A DNA stretch of 64,000 nucleotides from Eleusine coracana subsp. coracana (Eukaryota; Streptophyta; Magnoliopsida; Poales; Poaceae), in the NCBI GenBank assembly GCA_032690845.1, contig CM064417.1:25627110-25691109 (forward strand). The letters run 5' to 3'. The notes beneath the pieces were generated by a model, which was given only the letters and a program-made list of their open reading frames with translations, was not told the DNA's origin and did no database searches. This document shows, one piece after another, positions 23,758 to 34,480 of this stretch. Within the stretch, counting starts at the first letter, position 1; every line of letters begins with the position of its first letter. The translations under genes and the position numbers were made by a program.

Positions 23758-25569
23758 CCACTAGACTGAGCTGTCATCATAGCAGTGAAGAGGCCTATCT
23801 GGGTCAGCAGCTATTGCAACTGTGGAAGTGCTAAAAGTCCAGGCTGCGGACCTATCTGCCTCTGAGTCACCTCTGCCATTTGGGCTATCCGGGTGGTCAT
23901 CATCATCATCTGCTGTCACTGAAGCTCTGCCTGACCCCTGATAACCTCCATGATCTGACATCTATCCTGAGATGTGCTCTGAATGAACTCACTCAGACAT
24001 CCTGCTAGTGCTACTATAGTGATAGCGTTCTCTGTCTGTGATCCCGTAGGCTAGGGAGGTGCTCGAGTGCTGGTTGACTCAAGGATCACCGTCTCTGGAT
24101 GAGCTGCCTGCTTGTGAACGACTGGCGGTGACTCCTGCTCCTCCTTTCCCATCTGCTGACTAGAGGCGAACTATGATCCTCTGGGGACTCATGGTGCGTA
24201 GCTGGTGGTCACCTCAGGGAATGCGTCGTACTGCTCCTCTATCACTAGGCCCATCCTCCTCAGAAGATAGCAAATATATGGGGCGTAGACCAAGTGACGT
24301 CTTCCTACTCTCTCAGAAATAACATCCTCCATCTCTCCAATTAGTAGGTCTGCCAGGTGAAACTGCTCTCTTCTAAGAATAGCTGCTACAGCCCACTGGT
24401 GAAGTAGTGTGAACTCCTCTCTGTAGCCAGACCTAGGGATGATAGTCCTAGTGACTATCGCTCTAACCACCCTGGCCTCTACGGTGAGTCTTGCAGGGCC
24501 TCTTTCAAAGCCTGAGGTGTGTGGTGGTGGAAAGGCGATCGACACCATGTCGTCTGAAGGTAGTTTCCCTCCCTATGGTCTGCGTGGTGGCTCGAGGGAC
24601 GGGTAGGCACTCCTGTAGAGCTGAAGGTCTGAAGCAAGAATACCAAAGCTGGCAATGAGATCACCCCTGGTCACATGTTGTGGGTGCCCTCTGAGCAAGA
24701 ACCAGAACTCTGACCGGTCTCTGGCTATCCATAGTGTAGCATAGAACTCTAGGACAATGTCCTCTCTGAACCAGTAGGACTCTGTGACCAGCTCTGCAAG
24801 ACCAGACATGTATGTGAAATACTGCTCTATGTCTGTCCGGGTGGCCCTCCTTATGGCCTAGTAGGTAGTATACTGCTGTGGCACAAACACCTTATCCTTG
24901 CCCTTCATGGTGAGATAGCATCTCAACCCCTCTCCAATCCTCCTCTGGAGGCCTGTCCAATACCTCTCTCCTACAGCGAGGTCCCTAGGGACTGGAACCC
25001 ACTGCTCAAAGCAGACGAGACATAGTGCCTTAAGGTCCTTTGTAGGAACCATAAGTATGTCTGGCTCTCCGGCTGCCTCAACAAGTCTCTGCAGCCTTCT
25101 CGTGCACACTGCACAGGTCCACCTCGGGTCTCCTGCCCGGTGAGCTGACCTCTAGGGTCCTGTCCGCTCTGGCTGTGCTGGCTCCTCCTCCTCTAACTCT
25201 GACTCCTCAGACTCCTCAGACTCTGAGGTCTCCTCCTCTTCTGACTCCTCCTGCTTCCTGGAGGATCCCTGCTCTGCAGGTCTCAACGACCTCCCCTGAC
25301 GGGAAGTGGGAGTACCCCAGTAGCACTCCTATAGCTAAAGGTGCAGTCCTCTGCCTGGTACTCCTCCGCATATCCTATGTCTCTATCTCTGTCTCTGTCT
25401 GCCCGATGATCAAGCGTGATCCGGGTGTCTTGCGTGAGGTCTCCATAGCCTCCAAGTGCTGAGCAACTCTCCTAGCTCTCTCTGACTCTGGGTCTAGCCT
25501 GGTCCTCTTCCTGCTCTTCGGCTTCTTTGGTATCTTGCCCTTGCCCTTATCCTGACCAGGTCCTGCCAT

Positions 25570-26243
25570 CTCTAACTCTGCTGACTGCTGTCACTACATG
25601 CACATAGGTATAGACATGATAAGCATAGAGCCTAATACATCTATAAGCAAAGCACCGCTAGGTAAGAATGCGCAATAGAAACCCTAGCTTTGAATGAAAG
25701 ACATGATCACTAGACAATTATGCAAAGTAACAACAGTGATCATTGACTATATGTGGCTAGTGCGAGTCATCTAGTGTACAGTCAAATAATGGCAATGAAT
25801 CTAACTGTAGACTAGACAGGAGACAACCCTAGATATGCAATTAACAGATAGGCATGGAATTAACTGCAACTAGGTTGAGCCAATTAACTAATTAATGCAA
25901 TTAAAGATGGGAATTCGATCTAATTGCATTAATCAACTAAATTGCTCAAAATTAGGGCATCAATCGATGAACAGAGGATGAGTACAATACCCTGTGATGT
26001 CCCAAAGCCAAAACCGAGAGAAAACACTCCTCCGATCGCCTGAAAGAGTGGATTTTATTTTAGGTCGCCTACAATAGGGGTCAAGGGAAACCAGGAAACT
26101 TGTCCTAGGTTTTAGTGGACTTTGGCTCTGGAGGGTCTGGGCGTGCGCGTGCGAGGGAGAGGCGGCGGCGTGTAGCAGCAACGTTCGGCGGCAAGGTGAG
26201 CGGCGGCAGCGACGGCCCCGGGCGATGGCGCTGGAGCTTGATG
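25570..26243 (-). other. S1 leader before the env-position ORF, partly GC-rich
   Basis: 25570-26000 is AT-rich without coding. 26100-26243 is strongly GC-rich (runs of GGCGGC/GGCGGCAGCG) and continues across gypsy A at 33176-33320. On the minus strand it lies upstream of the env-position ATG. It could be a subgenomic promoter/leader or a captured host gene fragment. A minus-strand CTCTTTCAG at about 26050 would serve as a splice acceptor. Nothing here proves either reading. Confidence 0.4.
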
Positions 26244-26248
26244 GCGGC
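26244..26248. repeat. Target-site duplication GCGGC of gypsy A (left copy)
   Basis: Matches 33176-33180. The adjoining LTR base is A instead of T at 26249, a point change in the terminal TG. Confidence 0.9.
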
Positions 26249-27301
26249 AGATAGGTGTAGAGTGCTCGATCTTTTGGCGAGTGGAGATAACTTTGACTTG
26301 GTGGATGTCGACCCTCACGATCAGACTATGACGAGCAAGCCGAAGCGCCAATGCAATCGCTGAACCAACTTTCAGAGGATATTAACCTTGCGGTAAACAA
26401 GATCAACCTGATCACGAAGATCAATTCTTACGCGCAATCAAAGAACGAGCAAGAATTAGAGGTGAGCAATCTGATGTATTGCACGAAGGTGGAGTTCTGA
26501 ATTCACGTCGAGAGACGGATGTATAGCTAAGCTAAACTTAAAACAAAACTCCAAGATTGCAAGGGGCGCAACCCTTGACTAAATAGGGGTAGGACGAGGC
26601 ATCTAGGGCCGGCTGAAGTGGAGAGGCGCGCGGTGGAGAGGGAGTCACGCGACTTGGGCCACGTGGGCCTTCGGACGGCATCATCCTGGGCCGTTGTTCC
26701 TTAGCATCAAAACCGTCTTCAATTCCTGGGCTCGAGCTCTAGTGATTGGGCCCTTGTACGTCGCCGTCTCGTTAGAAGATGGTGATGAGGACATCACCCT
26801 TATGGATACACCCAGCACTCCGCCAACCAAAATACAAGCTCACCCGTACATCTGCAATTCTGTTGCATTAGGGGTCTTGCACGACCTTAGGGTCCTCATA
26901 TACAGCCGCCGCCTCTTCATTAGGGTTTGGGTTTTGCTTAGATCAATTCTGTTCATAAACAGTGTCGTCGTTCATCTGTTTGTGAGACCCCAACTTCGAG
27001 AGTTTAATCATACATCTGCAATTGTGTTGCATTCTTCTTTGTTCTTGCTTGTGTTCTTGATTTGCAGGCAAGGATAAGCCTTCTCGGCGAGGTCAATCGT
27101 TCTTGAACGGTTGATAACCAGAGGAGACGTTGTGCTGCGATTGTGGGGTTCAGAATGTGTCATTCGGAAGCCGGATCGATTTGTGTATCGCCTTAATCCG
27201 TAATTCGAGGGGGCGCAATGATGAGAGGTGGAGGCGTGACAACTTGGTTTGGCGCGCCATCTTCCATCATCATTATTCGTATGTCATTGATGTCCTCATC
27301 A
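26249..27301 (-). repeat. 3' LTR of gypsy A, interrupted by a B-family LTR fragment
   Basis: Plus-strand start AGATAGGTGTAGAG (TGATAGG in relatives) and end GATGTCCTCATCA. It aligns with 32541-33175 apart from the insert at 26782-27190. The pol tail of the family is encoded in this LTR, so the insert also breaks the end of pol. Confidence 0.9.
26782..27190 (+). mobile_element. Rearranged B-family gypsy LTR fragment inside the A LTR
   Basis: Starts TGATGAGGACATCACC like the B LTRs (reverse complement of 43771) and follows them through AGGGTCTTGCACGA, GTTTGTGAGACCCC and GATCGATTTGTGT. It stops about 65 bp short of the LTR end. Around 26826-26869 a block of the LTR is missing. In its place is a 24-bp stretch resembling 27010-27033 of the same LTR. 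No target-site duplication is visible, so this is probably a truncated solo LTR or repair product. Confidence 0.75.
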
Positions 27302-27320
27302 TCCTCCCCTTCTTGAAGTG
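27302..27320 (-). promoter_or_regulatory. Polypurine tract of gypsy A
   Basis: The minus strand reads CTTCAAGAAGGGGAGGA next to TGATGAGG at the LTR start; the same string precedes the 3' LTR of C. Confidence 0.85.
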
Positions 27321-30300
27321 AAGTTGTCCTCGACGGCAACTCATCATCCTCACCCAAGTATGGTTTCAAATCTGCAACATTAAAACTAGTGGAAACACCA
27401 AACTCCATGGACAAGTCAAGAACATAAGCATTATCGTTAATCTTGGTTAGCACTTTAAAAGGACCAGCAGCATGAGGCATCAATTTAGAACGACGCAAAG
27501 TAGGAAATCTATCTTTACGCTAGTGCAACCAAACAAAATCACCAGGTTCAAAAGAAATATGTTTTCTACCTTTACTACCAGCAACTTGATACTTTTTATT
27601 AGCAACGGCAATGTTGTGTTGTGTTTCTTCATGCAATTGTTTCATGTGATCAATATGAGCAAGAGCATCAAGATGTGGTTCATCTTTAGCATCAATAACA
27701 AACAAATCAATAGACGCCCTAGGAACATAGCCATAAACAACCTCAAAAGAACACATCTTAGTGGCAGAATGTGTAGCACGATTATAAGCAAATTCAACAT
27801 GAGGTAAATAATCTTCCCAATGTCTCAAGTTTTTATCTAGAACAGCTCTAAGCATAGCAGACAAAGTTCTATTTACTACCTCAGTTTGCCCATCAGTTTG
27901 AGGATGACAAGTAGTACTAAACACCAGCTTAGTTCCTTATTTATTCCAAAGAGAACGCCAAAAATGACTAAGAAACTTAGCATCACGATCAGAGACAATT
28001 GTTTTAGGAATTCCATGCAATCTAACAGTCTCTCTAAAGAACAATTCAGCAACATTTGAGGCATCATCAGTTTTATGACAAGGTATAAAGTGAGCCATTT
28101 TAGAGAAACGATCAACAACCACAAAAATACTGCCCCTCCCCTTCTTAGTGCGAGGCAATCCTAAAACAAAATCCATCGAAATATCATGCCAAGGAGAAGA
28201 GGGAACAGGCAAGGGCATATACAAACCATGATTACCCAATCGAGATTTAACTTTTTGACATGTAGTACAGCGTGCAACAAGGCGCTCAACATCACGGCGC
28301 ATCCGTGGCCAAAAGAAATGGTCGGCCAACACCTCATGTGTCTTGAAAACGCCGAAGTGACCCATAAGACCACCTCCATGCGCCTCCTGTAACAACAAAA
28401 GACGAACCGAGCTAGCTGGAATACACAGCTTGTTAGCACGAAACAGGAACCCATCCTGCATATGAAATTTGCCCCAAGGTTTGCCATCCTTACAATGCAT
28501 CATAATATCACGAAAATCAGCATCATTCACATATTGATCTTTCAAAACTTGTAAACCAAAGATTTTAAAGTCTAATTGGGACAGCATCATATAACGACGA
28601 GACAAAGCATCGGCAATCACATTTTCCTTCCCGTTTTTATGTTTAATAATGTACGGAAAAGATTCAATAAATTCAACCCATTTAGCATGACGGCGGTTCA
28701 GATTAGTTTGGGTTCTAATATGTTTGAAAGCCTCATGATCAGAATGAATAATAAGTTCGCGAGGCCATAAATAATGCTGCCATGATTGCAAAGTTCTTAC
28801 TAAAGCATAAAGCTCTTTATCATAAGTGGAATATTTAAGAGCAGCACCACTTAACTTCTCACTAAAATAAGCAATGGGTTTATGATCTTGCAACAAAACA
28901 ACACCCAAACCAATTCCACTAGCATCACATTCCAATTCAAACACTTCATCAAAATTAGGCAATTGTAAGAGAGGAGCATGAGTTAACCGTTCCTTTAAAG
29001 TGTTGAATGCGTCGGCTTGTGGTGCGCCCCACTCAAATGGCGCACCCTTCTTGGTCAGCTCATGTAATGGTGCAGCAATAGAACCGAAATCCCGCACAAA
29101 ACGACGATAGAAGCCTGCAAGACCAAGAAAACTGCGAACCTGTGTGACCGTCGTCGGTTAGGGCCAACTCTGAATGGCATCCACCTTGCTGCTATCCACC
29201 TCAATGCCTTGTGGAGTAACAACATATCCAAGAAACAAAACACGTTGCATGCAAAAAGTGCATTTTTCCATGTTCCCAAACAAGGGAGCAGCACACAAAG
29301 CATCAAAAACAGCACGTAAATGATCTAAATACTCATTCATGGATTTGCTGTGTATAAGGATATCATCAAAATAGACAACAACAAATATTCCAATGAAAGG
29401 CCGAAGAACTTCATTCATTAAGCGCATAAAAGTGCTTGGAGCATTAGACAATCCAAACAGCATAACCAACCATTCATACAAGCCAAATTTTGTTTTAAAA
29501 GCCGTTTTCCATTCCTCTCCCAATTTCATTCTTATCTGATGGTAACCACTACGCAAATCAACCTTAGAGAAAATTGTGGCACCACTAAGTTCATCAAGCA
29601 TATCATCAAGGCGTGGTATAGGATATCGATAACGAATTGTAATATTGTTAATTGCACGACAATCTACACACATACGCCAAGAACCATCTTTCTTAGGAAC
29701 AAGCAAAACAGGAACCGAACAAGGGCTGAGAGACTCACGAATGTAACCTTTATCAAGCAATGCCTGCACTTGACGCTGAATTTCTTTCGTCTCCTCAGGA
29801 TTTGTGCGGTACGGGGCGCGATTAGGAAGCTATGCGCTTGGAATTAAATCAATTTGATGTTCTATACCACGAATAGGAGGAAGACCCGGTGGCAATTTAG
29901 CGGGAAAAATATCTTTATAGTCCTGCAAAAGGGTAGCAACAGCAGGAGGAATATGCAACATAGGCGCCTCATCTAGTGAAACAAGCATACGAGAGCAAAC
30001 TAGCGCATAGCAAAGCAGATTAGCATCATGTAATTCATCAAAATCGGCACGGGTAGCAAGCAAGATAGGGTTATTCAATTTGATCTCATGTTGAACAGGT
30101 GCAACAGGAGGCGATGTAACCAATTTTGCAGCTTTTGTCGCTCGAGCAATATCATCTTTAAGAACTTGTTCAGGTGTCATAGGATGAATAACAATGTTCT
30201 GACCCTTAAACACGAAGGAATAATAATTGGAGTGACCATGATGAACACTATCAACATCATATTGCCAAGGACGGCCAAGCAACAAAGAGCATGCTTTCAT

Positions 30301-31592
30301 TGGAACAACATCACAATCTACAAAATCAGAATAGGCGCCAAGAGAGAAAGGGACACGTACCGAGCGCGTTACCTTTATTTTGCCGCCATCATTAAGCCAT
30401 TGAACGCGATAAGGATGTGGGTGCTTCCTTGTTGGCAATGACAACTGCTCCACCAAGGTCATACTAGCCAAATTGTTGCAACTGCCACCATCGATGATTA
30501 TACGGACCGCTCGTTCTTGCACAACGCCTTTGATATGAAAAATGTTGTGGCACTGATGCTTTTCATCCTGAACGACCTGTGTACTAAGAACACGCTGCAC
30601 AACAAGAGTTGCATACCTGTCGGCGGCACTAGAGTCAACATGAAGCTCCGTATTATCTGCATGATTAGTGGCAAATATAGTCTGCTGAATATCCTCAAAA
30701 TCACTAGCAGAAGAATACCCACCGTTGTCATGAATCAACATAGTTCATTTATTTGGACAATCGCGTATCACATGACCAAATCCTCGGCAACGGTGACACT
30801 AAATATCATGAGCTCGTCCAGACGACGAGGAGGATGGCATGATCGAGGCAGATTTGGCCGTGGATTGAGCACTCGACTTGGACATGGTCGAGGAGTGGTC
30901 GCGCGACGTGGAAGGAGGTGTTGACCGTGGAGCTGAAGGGCGTCTTGGACCCTACAAAAATGTTAGGTCTTGACGAAGATAGTCGATCCTGCACTTCATG
31001 TTCAGCTTTACAAGCATATTCAAATAAGGTGGTCATATCATCATAATTCTTATAATCAAGAATGTTCTGAATTTCACGATTTAACCCACCCCTAAAGCGA
31101 GCCATAGCAGCATCATCTAGTTCAACTAAATCACAGCGAATCATACCCTTTTGCAAATCTTGATAATAATCCTCTATGAAAAGTGAACCTTGTTGAAAAC
31201 GCTGCATTTGATTAAGCAAATCTCTAGCATAATATGATGGCACAAAACGATGACGCATAGCAGCTTTTAATGCCGTCCAAGTGGCTGGAATATTATCAGG
31301 ATATCTTTGTCTATACTCACGCCACCAAAGTAAAGCAAATTCAGTAAATTCACTAATTGCAGCCTTAACTTATAAATTAGCAGGAATATCATGGCATGCA
31401 AATTTTTGTTCAACCTCTAATTCCCAACCAAGATAAGCACCCGGATCATATTTCCCATTAAAAGTGGGAATACGAAGTGACCGTAGAGTCAAGTCTCTCA
31501 TGCATCGTCTTCATGTCGTTTTGTAGACCATCAACCTGCGCCTGGACATCCTGGAGGGTGAGGTCCTCCGACTTCGAGTTGTTTTCTACCAT
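27321..31592 (-). pseudogene. gag-pol: Gypsy A gag-pol, decayed
   Basis: Start codon at 31592-31590, by comparison with C. In order: gag, a CHRCRGFGH zinc knuckle (about 30790), protease IIIDGGSCNNLAS (about 30490), RT with FDDILIHSKS (about 29350), RNase H FELECDASGIGLG (about 28930), and integrase with HPQTDGQTEVVNR (about 27900) plus the HHCC zinc region. In-frame stops lie near 31372, 30799, 30747, 29830, 29159, 27938 and 27522. Five of these are C-to-T changes of CAA, CAG or CGA codons relative to C; the last two are T-to-A. About 240 bp of the gag N-terminal region is deleted at 31472. It encodes no full-length enzyme. Confidence 0.9.
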
Positions 31593-32525
31593 AGAAACAC
31601 AAGCAATACAAAAAGCTGGATCCTACGACGAGAGGTGAGTGGTGGATGAAAAGCTCAATCAAAAAGCTGTTATCAAATTCTTACCCGTCCTTGCCAAGCA
31701 CGCAAGCGTGAACTGTAACCACAGGTAAAACCGGTGGAAGATTGGAGGAGCAATTGCATGGTGAAACAAAAACCTGCTCGTAGTAGAAAATTTATGGGGC
31801 TGGGAGGCTGCACTCAATCCAAGGGTTAGCACAATTCAAACAATAACTGCAAAGCTGAATAATGGTGCTAAACGCAAAAAGATTGCTGCTGGCATAAGTG
31901 CAAGAGGAAGGAAGAAGGATCAAAACAAAGTGCAGCAAGAACGCGTCGCCTGTGTTGCTCGGCCGCTCTTTTTTTTCTTTTTTTTTCTCTTTTTTTTACT
32001 TTTTTTTAAAAATATAAACAATGATACCTCAAATAAGCAATTAAGCACAAGCGCTTTTTTTTTGAGGCAGGGGTAGAACGGCAATTAGAAGATAGTCTCT
32101 CTCTCTCTCTCTCTCTAGAGGAGGGACACACAGAACCGAGTAGAAACAAACATAGGGCGAGGCGAGCGGGTTACGACGTAACCGAGTAGGACTCGATCGG
32201 CAAGGCAGTGATTGACCCGGACTCACGGTGCAGCGGAAAAACTTAGCAAGCGATCGGCCAAGTAGGAGAGCGAGACAGGGTAAACAGATGCGGTGGAAAG
32301 CAAACTGTGGTGGTGAAAACACGCGGCACGATGGAAGGATATGACGATGACAGGAAGAAAACGATGAAATACAGTGCACTAGCAACGATCAAAAGCGAAA
32401 GCATAAAAACTCAACAACGCAAATTATTGAACGAAAGTGCGAGGCTCAAAACCGTATTGGGGTAAACTTTTTTTTTTGTAGTTTTCGGTTTATGTGGACT
32501 TGGAGAAACTCACCGAGAAACACTA
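31593..32525 (-). other. Gypsy A untranslated leader
   Basis: There is no coding sequence between the 5' LTR and gag. It holds a (CT)n run at about 32096-32116, T/A homopolymers around 31970-32010 and a single copy of the ACGTAACCGAGTAGGACTCG block that is tandemly repeated in C. Confidence 0.7.
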
Positions 32526-32540
32526 GAATCTGATACCACT
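32526..32540 (-). promoter_or_regulatory. Primer-binding site of gypsy A
   Basis: The minus strand reads AGTGGTATCAGATTC directly after the 5' LTR, close to the initiator tRNA-Met complement TGGTATCAGAGC. Confidence 0.8.
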
Positions 32541-33175
32541 TGATAGGTGTAGAGTGCCCGATCTTTCAGCGAGTGGAGATAACTTCGATTTGGTGGATGT
32601 CGACACTCACGATCCGACTATGATGAGCAAAGTGCCAATGCAATCGCTGAACCAACTTTTAGAGGATATTAACCTTGCGGTAAACAAGATCAACCTGATC
32701 ACGAGGATCAATTCTTACGTGTAATCGAAGAACGAGCAAGAATTAGAGGCGAGCAATCTGATGTATTGCACGAAGGTGGAGTTTTGAATTCACGTCGAGA
32801 GACGGATGTATAGCTAAGCTAAACTTAAAACAAAACTCCAAGATTGCAAGGGGCGCAACCCTTGACTAAATAGGGGTAGGACGCGACATCTAGGGCCGGC
32901 TGAAGTGGAGAGGCGCGCGGTGGAGAGGGAGTCGCGCGACTTGGGCCACGTGGGCCTTCGGGCGGCGTCATCCTGGGCCGTCGTTCCTTAGCATCAAAAC
33001 CGTCTTCAATTCCTGGGCTCGAGCTCTAGTGATTGGGCCCTTGTACGTCGTCGTCTCGTTAGAAGATGGATCCGTAACTCAAGGGGGCGCGACGACGAGA
33101 GGTGGAGGCGTGACAACTTGGTTTAGCGCGCCATCTTTCGTCGTCATTATTCGTATGACGTTGATGTCCTCATCA
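32541..33175 (-). repeat. 5' LTR of gypsy A
   Basis: Plus-strand ends TGATAGGTGTAGAG and GATGTCCTCATCA; 635 bp, collinear with the C LTRs. The TATA position at about 32868-32879 reads CCTATTTAG on the minus strand. Confidence 0.95.
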
Positions 33176-33180
33176 GCGGC
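33176..33180. repeat. Target-site duplication GCGGC of gypsy A (right copy)
   Basis: Matches 26244-26248; host sequence continues as the GC-rich S1 stretch. Confidence 0.9.
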
Positions 33181-34480
33181 GGTAGTGCAGGGCGGTGCGA
33201 GCAGGTGTGGCAGGTGCCAAGCACGTGCACAGGGTGAGCGAGGCACGGCGCCTGCCGCCGGCGGTGAGGCTTGAGCGACTGCGATCAAGGGAGCGACAAG
33301 GCGGGGGCGCGGTCCCGGTGTCTGGGGCGGAATGAGGAAGAGACCAAGGTCTCTGACAGAATTTGACCTAGGTCAAAAGAGTCACAAACGACTAAGATCT
33401 AAAAAGGAATAGATCAATGGTCATAGATTAGGATTGCATTGCGCGATTAAACATAGTGATCGGATAGCACGGTCTCTGAACCGGTCGGTCCGATCTGCTC
33501 TTGGTCTGCTGGCATCCCATATAGACCGGACGATCCGGTCACTAGGACTGTTCTGTCCGATCTCTATGACCAGACCGTCCAGAACACTGTGCCTATGGGC
33601 ACTGACCGGACTGTATGGTCTGAAGATCGGACTGTATGGTCCCTACCAGAATTTTCGCTGAGTCATGAAATTTCTCCATTTTCCAAGTGCCCTCACTTAA
33701 CACCCAATTAAACACTGCACTTGGAATATGAAGGGAACTCTCAAAAACTCCTTTACAAATAGTGGCACCTTTTGGCCTTATAATTTTTTGCAAATGCCAA
33801 ATGGAAGATTGAACAAATAAGAACCCAGGCGAATAAGAGCCAAATGGGTATGTATGAGCCTTAGTCCATGACCTGCGCGAGTGGGTTTAACCTCGGAGTT
33901 CATAAGAGCTTGCTCAATGGGCATGAAGCATAATCCTTTCCTTTGGTCACACTTGTAGAGACGTAATCTTATATAGAGCATGAGGCACAAATATCTCCAA
34001 GTGAGACAAGACTCCTTTGTGTTTCCTATATGATGCATGCAATAAGCATTTTACATATGCATTGAAAGTAAACATGCCATGTGAATGCAAGCAATCTTAA
34101 ACAAGACACAAAGGAAAACTAACGATGTCAAGTTTGAACCCCTCCTAAGCTTACTCGCTATAAGCCATACCCTTGCCTTGAGAGAAGCCAAACCACCAGC
34201 TCAAGCACTCCCCCTTGCTTATAGCTATCTTCGATGGGTTAGACGTTGACTAACTTTTATGTGTTTTTCTTTTAGTTATTTACACATTCATGGATGCAAG
34301 GCATACTAGTCACAAAGGAGTCCTAATTACCATGCTATGCAAGAGGAAGAAAAACACACTACAACTACCACAAACTAACACGGTTACCCCTCATGAGTAG
34401 ATATGACGTTGAGGTCCATGTCACTTGTGGTGGACTTCACTTGATTTTCAAGTAAGCTCACAGTCCACCACCACCACCAT
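33181..34480 (-). other. S1 internal noncoding region between gag and the env-position ORF
   Basis: 33181-33320 is GC-rich and continuous with 26100-26243. 33470-33650 holds several near-palindromes of the GACCGGACCGTCCGGTC type otherwise seen in the SIRE-like LTRs. 33840-33920 matches part of the S2 3' noncoding region. The pol genes expected here are absent. Confidence 0.6.

Larger units (their letters stand above)
23041..25569 (-). pseudogene. Env-position ORF of S1 (resembles 'putative plant transposon protein')
   Basis: Minus strand from ATG at 25569: MAGPGQDKGKGKIPKKPKSR, a basic N-terminus, then an acidic Glu/Ser-rich stretch (about 25370-25170). From 25109 to 24189 one frame, broken by two stops (near 24857 and 24570), encodes a globular region with CAVCTRRL just before it, FREDIVLEFYATLWIARD, HPQHVTRGDLIASFG, and HLADLLIGEMEDVISERV. 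The pattern 'FYATL... then YAPYI' recalls plant transposon proteins of unknown function that sit downstream of pol in SIRE-type elements, where an envelope-like role has been suggested. I see no clear transmembrane segment. The C-terminal part (23961-23055) is Gln/Met-rich and split by a 160-bp MITE. Function unknown. Confidence 0.6.
26249..33175 (-). mobile_element. Gypsy element A (CRM-like chromovirus), minus, degenerate
   Basis: This 6.9-kb element has LTRs 26249-27301 (containing a foreign ~410-bp insert) and 32541-33175, a primer site at 32526-32540, a polypurine tract at 27302-27320 and TSD GCGGC. It is the same family as C (50474-57319) but older. It carries at least seven in-frame stops and a ~240-bp deletion in gag (junction near 31472, relative to C 52281-52522). 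In both LTRs the TATA position reads CTATTTAG (minus) where C has CTATATAG. Confidence 0.95.

Noticed and set aside
26115..26363. Plus-strand GC-rich open frame as a gene
   Set aside because: It crosses the left boundary and duplication of gypsy A (26249), so its second half is LTR sequence.
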